Assembly (NCBI RefSeq): GCF_000497445.1
Contig: NZ_CM002285.1
Location: forward strand, 1,550,795 to 1,614,794
DNA from: Streptomyces roseochromogenus subsp. oscitans DS 12.976
GTDB taxonomy: Bacteria; Actinomycetota; Actinomycetes; Streptomycetales; Streptomycetaceae
Length of the DNA stretch: 64,000 nucleotides
Direction of reading: 5' to 3'
Shown here: positions 26,922 to 34,633 of the stretch, one piece after another
How the letters are laid out: each line of letters begins with the position of its first letter
How positions within the stretch are numbered: the first letter of the stretch is position 1
The notes under the pieces: generated by a model
Databases searched by the model: none
What the model was told of the DNA's origin: nothing
The model's input: only the letters and a program-made list of their open reading frames with translations
Translations under genes and position numbers: made by a program

Positions 26922-28264
26922 TGCAGGAACCTCCGGAAGTGCATCCGCCCGCGTTCGGGCAGCATCGCGTCGAGCAGATCGTCGGCCAGGATCCGGCCGA
27001 TCGGGCGGTCGGTGTCGTCGACCACCAGGAGTGAGGAGGCGCGGGCCGCGACCAGTTGGTCGGCGGCCTCTGCCAGGGACGTATCGGCCTGGACGGTGTC
27101 CGGTGGGCCGAATTGCGCCCGCCAGGCGACCAGGTCGGCGATCGGGGTCGTGTCCTCGGCCACCGCCAGGTCGAACAGCGCGATGTCGCACAACAGCCGG
27201 TCCTCGCCGTCCACGACGGCGACCGCGTCGATCTCGGTGCGGTGCTCGGCCTGTTCGGCCAGGCGCCCCCGCACCTCGGCGACGGTCTCGTCCCGGCGGG
27301 TGGTGATCAGTAGCGTGGTCATGGCGCCGCCCGCGGTGTCCTCCCGGTGGGCGAGGAGCCGCCGCAGTTCGGCTGCCCCGCCCTTCGGCATGCGTGCCAG
27401 CAGGGCCTCACGCTCCTCACGGGTGAGGTCGCGCAGGGCGTCCGTGGCCTCGTCGGGCTCCATCTCGTCGATCAGGCGGGCGGCGTGTTCCGGCTGGGCC
27501 TCGCGCAGCAGGTTCTCCAGCTCGGCCGGTTCCATCTCCTCCAGCGCGTCGGCGGCCTGCTCCGGCTCCAGCCAGCCCAGCAGCTGCTGGCGTTCGGTAC
27601 GGCCGAGGTCTTCGAGAATGTCGGCGAGGTCGGCCGGGCGCAGCCGGTGCAGTGCCGCCCGGGAGGCGCGCAGCCGGACCTCCGGCGGGCCTTCGGTGGC
27701 CTGTTCGGCGAAGGGCGCTACGGCCTGCCAGTCCAGGACCCGCTCCGGCGTGGGGCGGGTCTGCCAGCGGCGCGGGCCGAGGCGGCGCAGCAGGGTGGGC
27801 AGCGAGACGTCCACCCCGACCAGCACCACTTGATCCACCAGGGGAGCAAGGTACAGGTCTGCGGCACGGGTGACCTGCACGCCGTCGACGTCGACGAGCT
27901 GGTGGTCGAGGACGTCCTTGGCCAGCAGGACCTCGCCGGGGCGGCGGGCGAAGTCACGTAGGTCGACCCGGGCGGTACGCAGCCGTACGTGTCCGGCGTT
28001 CACCTTGCCGAGGGCGTCGGCGGGCAGGAAGGTCCGGCGCCGGCCGATGCGCAGGATCAGCCCGGTGACCGGCGGGTAGGAGTCCACGCCGTAGAGCCGG
28101 GCGACGACGTCGACGACGCGGCCCACCTCCTCCCCCGACTGGTTGGTGACGGGGCCGCCGATCAGCCCGGCCAAGGAGACCAGCGAGGTGCGCACCGCCT
28201 TGGACGCGGTGGCGCGGCGCTCCAGATGGACCCGGCGGTCACGGAAGCGGGCCGAGGTGGACAT
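26918..28264 (-). CDS. PRC-barrel/MgtE-N/CBS protein without transport domain
   Basis: The 448-residue soluble protein has a PRC-barrel-like N-terminus (about 20-170), the superhelical MgtE N domain (about 195-320; EEMEPAEL and DEMEPDEA repeats) and a pair of CBS domains (about 330-440; GGAMTTLL, SLLVVDD). In MgtE channels these parts sense cytosolic Mg2+ and gate the pore, but here the membrane domain is absent and an NRAMP gene follows, overlapping by four bases. It is therefore likely a separate regulatory subunit for that transporter. ATG 28264 has no good ribosome site; TTG 28285, with AGGGG upstream, is a serious alternative. Confidence 0.8.
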   Translation of the reverse strand: MSTSARFRDRRVHLERRATASKAVRTSLVSLAGLIGGPVTNQSGEEVGRVVDVVARLYGVDSYPPVTGLILRIGRRRTFLPADALGKVNAGHVRLRTARVDLRDFARRPGEVLLAKDVLDHQLVDVDGVQVTRAADLYLAPLVDQVVLVGVDVSLPTLLRRLGPRRWQTRPTPERVLDWQAVAPFAEQATEGPPEVRLRASRAALHRLRPADLADILEDLGRTERQQLLGWLEPEQAADALEEMEPAELENLLREAQPEHAARLIDEMEPDEATDALRDLTREEREALLARMPKGGAAELRRLLAHREDTAGGAMTTLLITTRRDETVAEVRGRLAEQAEHRTEIDAVAVVDGEDRLLCDIALFDLAVAEDTTPIADLVAWRAQFGPPDTVQADTSLAEAADQLVAARASSLLVVDDTDRPIGRILADDLLDAMLPERGRMHFRRFLQ

Positions 28265-29214
28265 GAGCAGAGTGTGAGCAGCCAAGGTGAACACCCCCTG
28301 GCCCCGGCATGGCGGGGCTACGGGCGGCCCACGGCAGCACGCTTCCTCCCCGGGCCGGCGGCGCAGGGCACGCCGAGCGTACGCCACCACACGGCCTGGC
28401 GGGTGGGCCGGTGAGCTTGGCGGGGCTCAGGGAAGAGAGGGCTGCTCCGGGCCGCGGAAGGACGGCGCGGACAACACGAAGAAGGGCCGACTATGGCCCG
28501 GACTACTGTCCATGTCGCCTCCTCCCGGTCACGGCCGCGCACGAGGTGTCACGGTCCTGCGGCACAGGGCAGCCCGAACCGGCCGGCGCTCCCCAACTCG
28601 TCAGAGCTTTGGCACTTCACGGCGTGATCCCCGGCGAATCCGCGGGGAAGCCACCTGGGGTCACCCCTGTGGGCCGGGGAGACCTTTCGTGATCCGGAGC
28701 GTCTCTCGACGCGTGGGATCAGTGGCCTGTGTCCGTGAAGACGCCTCACCGTACGAGGTGTCTGTTAGATCCGCGCCAAGAATACGCCCGCCCCGGGCTG
28801 CCCTCCCAACCCATGACCGGCCCTTGACCTGCGCACAACAGAACGGAGAACGAATCTGCCGTTTCCGTCTCCGTCTCCCCCGCCCCTGCCGCGAGGGCGC
28901 GGTCGCGGCGGACGCAGAACCAGAAGGACCAGGCGATCAGGACGACGGCCGTACCGAGCACGCACAGCTCCGGCCGGCCGTAGGCGACCGGCATCCCAGC
29001 GGCACCATGCGCCGGGCGGAGCCTGTCCCACGCCCCCAACTACATCCAGCACACCCAGATCTGCACCGGCTGGAACGAATCACCACTGATGACCCAGCAC
29101 ACCGACGACTACGCCGACCGCCCCCTCTCCGAGATCCTTTCCGATCCCGCCAACGGCAGTGCGTGGCTCTACCCCCTCCAGACCTGAGGGCCAGCACACA
29201 GGCACGCTGACGGC
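28265..29214. other. Long intergenic region upstream of the MgtE-N/CBS gene
   Basis: This gap holds the promoter side of the MgtE-N/NRAMP operon. I looked for M-box or yybP-ykoY type riboswitch features and found none I could support. A minus-strand frame at 28746-28994 encodes about 80 residues with one hydrophobic segment (VLGTAVVLIAWSFWF) and may be a small membrane protein or a remnant. A plus-strand stretch near 29030-29187 (YIQHTQICTGWNES) looks coding by composition but has no start and no family that I recognise. Confidence 0.3.
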
Positions 29215-29340
29215 CCGGCCGAGTGCTTCGTGGCCGCCGCCGTCAGGGATCCGGCAGCGTTTCTTGGCGTCGATGTGCACCAGTTCGCCCGGCCGGGCAC
29301 GTTCGAAGCGGCGGACCGGCTGGCCAGTGGCCCAGTCCTG
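29215..29340 (-). mobile_element. IS481-family transposase remnant
   Basis: On the minus strand the segment RRFERARPGELVHIDAKK followed by RIPDGGG is the start of the IS481-type integrase core (usually ERARPGxLVHxDVKKLGRIPDGGG). Only about 40 residues remain; both flanks run into unrelated sequence and no inverted repeats were found. Confidence 0.6.
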
Positions 29341-29553
29341 GCCCGCCAGAGCGGGCAGGCAGGGGCCGTCTGCCGTCAGGTCGGAGGGCCCTGGAGATCA
29401 GTGACGGTCAACTGGGCCGGCGAATCGATGGAATGCAGGCGCCACAGTGACGGGATGCCGTCATCGGTCGAGCCAGGCTTTCTGCAATATGGCCCCAGTG
29501 CAGCAAACATTGGGGTCGGCTGCCACTGGCATGGGTGTGGGCTCCCCCTGAGG

Positions 29554-30249
29554 TCAGGCCGTGGCCTCGACCAGCCGCTTCATGCCGGGATGGTCGGTGA
29601 CGCAGCCCACCAGGCCGAGCGCCCGGGCCAGCGCCAGGTCGCGCTCGTCGTTGACGGTCCAGGCCATCACGTCGATGCCGGCGGCGCCGCACTTCTCCAC
29701 GATGGCCCGGTTCAGCTGGCGCAGCTCCACACTGACCAGGGTGGAACCGACCTTCTGAGCACGGCCGACGAAGGTGTCGCGGTGCGCGCTGGGGCCTGCC
29801 ACCAGCACGGTGCGGGCCCGCGGCAGCAGGTTGTGGATCTCGATCAGCGCCACGTCGTGGAACGACAGCACCGATACCCGGTCCAGCAGGTCGCGGTCGG
29901 TGAGCACCTTGGCCAGCGACCGGGCGGCGGCCACGTCCTTTATCTCCGCCTGGATCGGCAGCGTCGGCCCGACGGCGTCCAGTACCTCCCCGAACGTGGG
30001 GATGCGCTCGCCGAGTCCGGCGTCGAGCTTCTTGAGCTTCCGCAGCTTCTGGTCGGCGATGGGACCGGAGCCGTCCGTCGTGCGGTCCAGGGTCTCGTCG
30101 TGCATGACGACCAGCTCGCCGTCCTTGCTCAGGTGCAGGTCCAGTTCGATGCCGTCCAGCCCCTCGCGTTCGGCCCGCAGGAAGGAGCGAAGGGTGTTCT
30201 CCGGCTCGGCGGCCATGACACCGCGGTGGCCGATGGTGAAGAAAGACAC
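29554..30249 (-). CDS. Glycerophosphodiester phosphodiesterase
   Basis: The 231-residue protein has the GDPD TIM-barrel signature: TIGHRG (catalytic histidine), EPENTLRSF, ELDLHLSKDGELVVMHD (metal-binding residues and second histidine) and DRTTDG. A strand-six IQAEIKD lysine/glutamate motif and the closing AWTVND are present. It splits glycerophosphodiesters from membrane lipid turnover into glycerol 3-phosphate and an alcohol. No signal peptide, so it is cytoplasmic. GTG 30249 with AAGGACGG eight bases upstream is preferred to the ATG at 30300, which would add 17 basic residues not typical of the family. Confidence 0.88.
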   Translation of the reverse strand: MSFFTIGHRGVMAAEPENTLRSFLRAEREGLDGIELDLHLSKDGELVVMHDETLDRTTDGSGPIADQKLRKLKKLDAGLGERIPTFGEVLDAVGPTLPIQAEIKDVAAARSLAKVLTDRDLLDRVSVLSFHDVALIEIHNLLPRARTVLVAGPSAHRDTFVGRAQKVGSTLVSVELRQLNRAIVEKCGAAGIDVMAWTVNDERDLALARALGLVGCVTDHPGMKRLVEATA

Positions 30250-30389
30250 TCGATTGCCGTCCTTGGGTGTGGTGGTCCGGGGCAGCCGCACGAGCGCCAT
30301 ACCCCCGCCGGGCGGCGGGCGACCGCCGGTCGGAGCCCCCAAGCCTAACGGGCCCGTCCGGGCGCGCGCCCCGGCCCGCCTGGACCGCG

Positions 30390-30713
30390 CCGGAGCGCGC
30401 CCCAAGGCACAAACGTACCGACCAGGGTGCCCAGCCGTCCTGGGACGCAGGCCCGGCCTACGCCCCCTGGGCGGGCGGCTGCTTCGGCGGCGCCGGCGGC
30501 GTGGTCGGCGGCCTGCTCCCCGGCACCCTGCTCGCCAGCCTGCTCAGCGCGCCATCGGCCTTCGCCGGCGGAGGTAACGGCTTGGGGGGTGACATCGGTC
30601 TGCCGGCGGGCGGCGAATTCTCCGGCGCGGACTTCAGCGCCTCGGACCTCGCGGGCGGCTCCTGGGACTTCGGCTCCGACGGCGGTGGCGATTTCGGCGA
30701 CGGCGACTGGTGA
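30390..30713 (+). pseudogene. 5'-truncated gene end coding a glycine-rich tail
   Basis: An open frame without a usable start encodes SWDAGPAYAPWAGG, a hydrophobic/glycine stretch (GGVVGGLLPGTLLASLLS) and a Gly/Asp/Phe-rich tail (GGGDFGDGDW) ending at TGA 30713. This is the typical end of larger actinomycete membrane-associated proteins with GGDFGGGDF tails. The 5' part is missing, and the GDPD promoter region sits in its place. Confidence 0.45.
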
Positions 30714-30885
30714 CCTGACGCCTGGCAACACCGCAAGGAGAACTGGCCTCCCGGAGGCCATCGAGCCACCCCGAACCCCGGGCCGCCGCGGCCGGCCCAC
30801 CCTTCCGGAGGCTCCGGTCGGCTGCCCTGGACCGGACCGTCCCAAGCCTGCAAGCCGCGCCGAACCCGTACCCTTCAGCGGCAGT

Positions 30886-32364
30886 TCAGTCGAGCCGACG
30901 CGCAAGCGGACGTGCCTGAGGTGCCGCGCTGACGGGCTGCCCTGCCAATGCCGCCCGCCTCGTGCCACCCCGGCGCCGCACATGTACTCGGGTCTCCCAC
31001 AACATGGTGGCGATGGTCACCAGGGACAGCAGCAGGTAGAAGACGAAAAGCTTGTGCAGGTCGTCGAGGACGTACCAGACCGACGCGGTGGCACAGAACC
31101 AGAAAGCGACCAGTGAGCCGGCGCCGCCCTCCTTGCTGCGTGCCGCGCCGACCAGGCAACAGGCGGCCGTCAGCGCCAGCAGTGCGGCTATCCCGAGGTA
31201 CGAGTGCGCCCACCCGTCATTGGCGCGCCGCAGTTCCGAGTTGACCGCCACGGCCTCCGCCACAGGCCCCCAGCCCACTGCGCACGACAGGCGTCCCGAC
31301 CACGGCAGTGTCACCAGCCCCAACAGGCCTGCCGCGGTGGCAACCCAGCCGAAGTGGGCTGTGTCCACAACGTGACCACGTGCGCACAGCAGCGACAGCA
31401 GACACCCCAGCAGGGCCAAGGCGCTGTCGACCGTGGGGCGCAGCGCGAACCTGTGGTGAAGCGCGGTTCGAGTGCCGGATCGTGTCGTCGGAGGGAACGG
31501 GGCGGGAGCCTGGGCCGTCGGCATGGCGGACTGGGCCAGGACGCCGGCGAGGGCGTCACCCATCTGCCGCGCGTCAGCGAATCGTTCCTTCGGATCCTTT
31601 CTCAGAGCACACTGAATCACCGCCTCCACCGCCGACGGCACGTGCGAGCGAAGCCGGGAGACCGGCTCGGGTTCGGCGAACAGGTGCTGATGCATGACGG
31701 CGAACGGCGATTCACCGCGGAACGGCGGCTGCCCGGTCAGAAGTTCGTGCAGCAGACACCCCATGGCGTACAGATCGGCCCGGTGGTCGATCTCCGCCCC
31801 GCTGATCTGCTCGGGCGAGAGGTAAGCGGGGGTGCCTATGGCGGCGCCGCTGCCGGTGATGCGGGTGGCCGTCTCGGTGAAGGCTTTGGCGATGCCGAAG
31901 TCGAGGACCTTCACGGTGCCGGGGCCGGTGCGCATGATGTTCGAGGGCTTGATGTCCCTGTGCACGATTCCGTGTTCGTGACTGTGCTGCAGCGCGTCCA
32001 GCACGGCACATGCCGTTTCGATCGCCTCGGCGACGGGCAGTGGGCCATCGCGCAGGACCTCGGCGAGTGTCGAGCCCGATACGTATTCCATCACCAGATA
32101 TGGCCGTGGGCCGTCGGGGTCGGGTTCCTCTCCGACATCATGAATGATGGCCACGGCGGGGTGGTTGAGCGCGGCCGCCGCATGTGCCTCACGTCGGAAG
32201 CGGGCTCGTGACTGCGGATCGTGGGCCAGCGCCGAGGAGAGCAGCTTGACCGCGACAGTGCGACGCAGCTGCCGGTCCACCCCCCGATGAACCGTTCCCA
32301 TGCCGCCCTGCCCGAGCCTCTCCACCAGCTCGTACCGGCCACTGAGGACTGTGTCGCGCCCCAC
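30886..32364 (-). CDS. Ser/Thr protein kinase with multi-pass membrane C-terminus
   Basis: The 492-residue protein carries a full Hanks-type kinase domain (about 8-270): glycine loop LGQGGMGTV, catalytic lysine in VAVKLL, HRDIKPSN catalytic loop, DFGIAK and the GTPAYLSPEQ activation segment. After a Pro-rich linker (about 280-310) come five or six hydrophobic segments (for example LALLGCLLSLLC and YLGIAALLALTAACCLVG) and a basic tail. Unlike PknB it has no PASTA repeats, so its sensor is the membrane part. GTG 32364 with GGGGAGG six bases upstream is a better start than ATG 32382, which lacks a ribosome site. Substrates are unknown. Confidence 0.87.
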   Translation of the reverse strand: MGRDTVLSGRYELVERLGQGGMGTVHRGVDRQLRRTVAVKLLSSALAHDPQSRARFRREAHAAAALNHPAVAIIHDVGEEPDPDGPRPYLVMEYVSGSTLAEVLRDGPLPVAEAIETACAVLDALQHSHEHGIVHRDIKPSNIMRTGPGTVKVLDFGIAKAFTETATRITGSGAAIGTPAYLSPEQISGAEIDHRADLYAMGCLLHELLTGQPPFRGESPFAVMHQHLFAEPEPVSRLRSHVPSAVEAVIQCALRKDPKERFADARQMGDALAGVLAQSAMPTAQAPAPFPPTTRSGTRTALHHRFALRPTVDSALALLGCLLSLLCARGHVVDTAHFGWVATAAGLLGLVTLPWSGRLSCAVGWGPVAEAVAVNSELRRANDGWAHSYLGIAALLALTAACCLVGAARSKEGGAGSLVAFWFCATASVWYVLDDLHKLFVFYLLLSLVTIATMLWETRVHVRRRGGTRRAALAGQPVSAAPQARPLARRLD

Positions 32365-32599
32365 TAACGCCTCCCCGTTCATCAGCAACCCGACGAAGCT
32401 TACGACTCCTGCGATCCGAGGCCATCGAGGTGGTGGCCGAGGCGTCCGGCGGCGCCCAAGCCATCGAACGCCTCGCCCCGCTGTTCCACCCTCCCGATCA
32501 GCAGGGACAGCTGCTGCGGGCGCAGGCCGGAGATCCACCGACCTTTTGAATAACCTTCCATTGGGGACTTCTTACCAGGGGGCCTTAAGGTGCCCCGCC

Positions 32600-33574
32600 A
32601 TGACTCGAACACGGCTCTACCGCAGCGGAAACCTGGTCCTGGAAGACTTCCCGACCGCCGACATATCCGAATACGTGAATGATCCCGACGTGGCGGTCTG
32701 GCTCGACCTGTGCGACCCGTGTTCCGCCGACTTCGCCATGATCAGCGAAGAGTTCGGTCTGCACGAACTCGCGGTGGAGGACGCACGTCAGGAACACCAG
32801 CGACCCAAGCTGGACCGTTACCGCACCCACGCGTTCCTCAGCGCCTACGTCGTAAGCACGGACGAGAGCAGCGGGCGGCTGACGGCAAGCGAGTTGTCAG
32901 TGTTCATCACACCCACGGCATTGATCACTATCCGACCGAACGAGGGCTTCGACATCGAGAAGGTCGTCGAGCGCTGGGACAACAACAGCGATCTCGCCAA
33001 GTACGGGGTGGGCTTCCTCCTGCACGGGCTGCTGGACCACATAGTCGACGGTCATTTCGCCGCTGTCCAGGACCTGGACGACCGCATCGAAGCGGTCGAA
33101 GACCTGCTCTTCGACGAGGGACGCCAGCAGATGGACTCCGTCCAGCGTGACTCCTACGCACTGCGCAAGAACCTGACCAGGCTGCGTCGCGTGGTACTGC
33201 CGATGCGGGAGGTCGTGAACAGTCTTCTCCGGCGCGACCTGCACATCGTCGCCGAGCCGCTGCTCCCCTACTACCAGGACGTCTACGACCATGTCCTCAG
33301 GGCCATCGAGTGGACCGAGTCACTGCGGGACATGATCACCTCAATCATGGAAACCAATCTGACCGTTCAGGGCAACCGCATGAACCTGATCATGAAGAAG
33401 GTCACCAGTTGGGCGTCGATCATCGCCGTGCCCACCGCCGTCACAGGCTTCTACGGACAGAACGTTCCATATCCGGGCTTCAATACTCATGTCGGCTTTC
33501 TCACGTCCACCGGTGTCATGGCTGTCGGAACTGTCGTGCTCTACCTCGTCTTCAAGCGCAAGGACTGGATCTGA
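32600..33574 (+). CDS. CorA-family Mg2+/divalent cation channel with GQN motif
   Basis: The 324-residue protein follows the CorA plan: a cytoplasmic alpha/beta domain (1-150), a long helix (about 170-255, DLDDRIEAVEDLLF onward) and two C-terminal membrane helices. The selectivity loop between them reads YGQNVPYPG where the classical motif is YGMN, so the conserved Met is Gln. The C-terminus FKRKDWI resembles the usual basic KRKxWL end. It should form a pentameric channel for Mg2+ or a related ion. ATG 32600 follows AAGGTG. It diverges from the kinase gene across about 235 bases; there, around 32395-32545, a short plus-strand frame (EVVAEASGGAQAIE) hints at a response-regulator fragment. Confidence 0.88.
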   Translation: MTRTRLYRSGNLVLEDFPTADISEYVNDPDVAVWLDLCDPCSADFAMISEEFGLHELAVEDARQEHQRPKLDRYRTHAFLSAYVVSTDESSGRLTASELSVFITPTALITIRPNEGFDIEKVVERWDNNSDLAKYGVGFLLHGLLDHIVDGHFAAVQDLDDRIEAVEDLLFDEGRQQMDSVQRDSYALRKNLTRLRRVVLPMREVVNSLLRRDLHIVAEPLLPYYQDVYDHVLRAIEWTESLRDMITSIMETNLTVQGNRMNLIMKKVTSWASIIAVPTAVTGFYGQNVPYPGFNTHVGFLTSTGVMAVGTVVLYLVFKRKDWI

Positions 33575-33677
33575 GCACAGACCTGCCTGCACCTGTTGCC
33601 CGCCGAAGCCACGGCATCACGTGAACTGTTCGCCATCCACCTCGAGCGGAGCACCCGGACGACCGAGGAGGCGCTGC

Positions 33678-33806
33678 TTCGAGGACGTGGGCCGGGGCGT
33701 CGGCGATCCACTCGCCCACCGCCGGCAGCGAGGTCGTGCCGGCCAGAACCGCGCACGCGGTCAGCCCCAGCACCACGACCAGGCGGTGGCGCACCCCACG
33801 CCGTCA
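33678..33806 (-). mobile_element. ISAs1-family transposase remnant
   Basis: About 43 codons on the minus strand (GVRHRLVVVLGLTACAVLAG, then SLPAVGEWIADAP) match the N-terminal DDE-associated region of ISAs1-type transposases, which reads RHxLxxxLxLAVxAVLAGxxSxxAIGEW. The match stops after APAHVLE and the rest of the element is gone. No terminal repeats were found. Confidence 0.55.
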
Positions 33807-33922
33807 TTGGGAAACAGAACGGGGGAGATGCTCACGCGCACCATCCGGATTCGACGCACAGTTATGCAACAGTGAGCCGCACCCGATTACCCCAACCTCA
33901 TACGCAACATTGGAATTTCCTC

Positions 33923-33952
33923 TTGTGGCACCTCCCCGGCTAGCTGTAGCCT
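33923..33952 (+). promoter_or_regulatory. Putative promoter upstream of the GH15-GMC operon
   Basis: TTGTGG (33923-33928), an 18-base spacer and TAGCCT (33947-33952) form a reasonable vegetative-type promoter in a locally AT-rich patch. A repeat/dyad lies just downstream, where a repressor could act. The first operon gene starts about 680 bases further on. Confidence 0.4.
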
Positions 33953-33970
33953 GCGGTACGCAAAGATAAG

Positions 33971-33999
33971 GGCACGCCAAATGGCACGCTAAATGCCAT
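33971..33999. repeat. Tandem 12-base repeat overlapping a palindrome, candidate operator
   Basis: GGCACGCCAAAT is followed directly by GGCACGCTAAAT (one mismatch), and the second unit forms the inverted repeat ATGGCA-N7-TGCCAT (33981-33999). It sits about 20 bases downstream of the predicted -10 box, which fits a repressor-binding site. Confidence 0.5.
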
Positions 34000-34633
34000 A
34001 CCCATCGCGTGGAACGGTCTACCGAAAAGTCTCTGCATCGCGCGCTTTCTGAGAAAACGGGGGGACGATGGGATGCATTCCCTATTGACGCGATTAGGGG
34101 AATGGTGTCGACTCGAGCACCTGATTCAGAATGTCATCGCAGGCCTGACGACGTTGTCGTGCGCCACTCCCCTCGCCGCGCCCCCAGGGCGAAATCATGA
34201 GTCCGAGATAATCGGTTTGCCTGCCCTGCTCGGCAGGCATGTGACACCGCCGGAGTCCCACGGGGCTGCGCATCCCCTGGGAAGTTGCATACAGACACGG
34301 GCTCTGATGCACATTCAGGTCACCGCAACTCGTCCCGTCAAGGGAAGTCCCGCAACTGTCCGCGCATCCTCCCGGCCACCCACGCGCGTGGCTGCGCGCC
34401 AGGCGTTACCAGCAGCGACAACAAAGCGGTACCAACTCGCAGCCCTGCCACCGAAGTCCCTGTGAACCCTCCGCACCCTCTTGCGCCGTCCATCCGGCTT
34501 ACTCGCGCCGGAAGCCCCCGCACCCCGTGGAGGCAACTCATGGACGCACTCGGTTCCAAGCCTTTGGATCCACGCGACCAGGGCGCCGACCGTATCCGAT
34601 AGTTCCGCTCGAAAGACAACGGGGAGTTCAGCG
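34000..34633 (+). other. Long leader or intergenic region before the glucoamylase gene
   Basis: No convincing gene. At 34218-34239 there is a perfect eight-base-pair stem-loop (TGCCTGCC, loop CTGCTC, GGCAGGCA). Near 34068 a strong GGGGGGACG site precedes a six-codon frame, and an overlapping frame starts at ATG 34073 (130 codons, poor coding character). The leader could hold an attenuator, but no riboswitch class is recognised. Confidence 0.35.

Noticed and set aside
28265..28700. Possible Mg2+ or Mn2+ riboswitch upstream of the MgtE-N/NRAMP genes
   Set aside because: Searched by eye for M-box and yybP-ykoY core sequences; no convincing conserved loops or pairings.
32395..32545. Plus-strand fragment resembling a response-regulator receiver (EVVAEASGGAQAIE)
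   Set aside because: Match limited to about 14 residues in a common motif; no start and no following domain.
34068..34090. Six-codon leader peptide with a strong ribosome site
   Set aside because: No regulatory codons (for example runs of one amino acid) and no matching terminator/antiterminator pair, so it is mentioned only within the leader entry.
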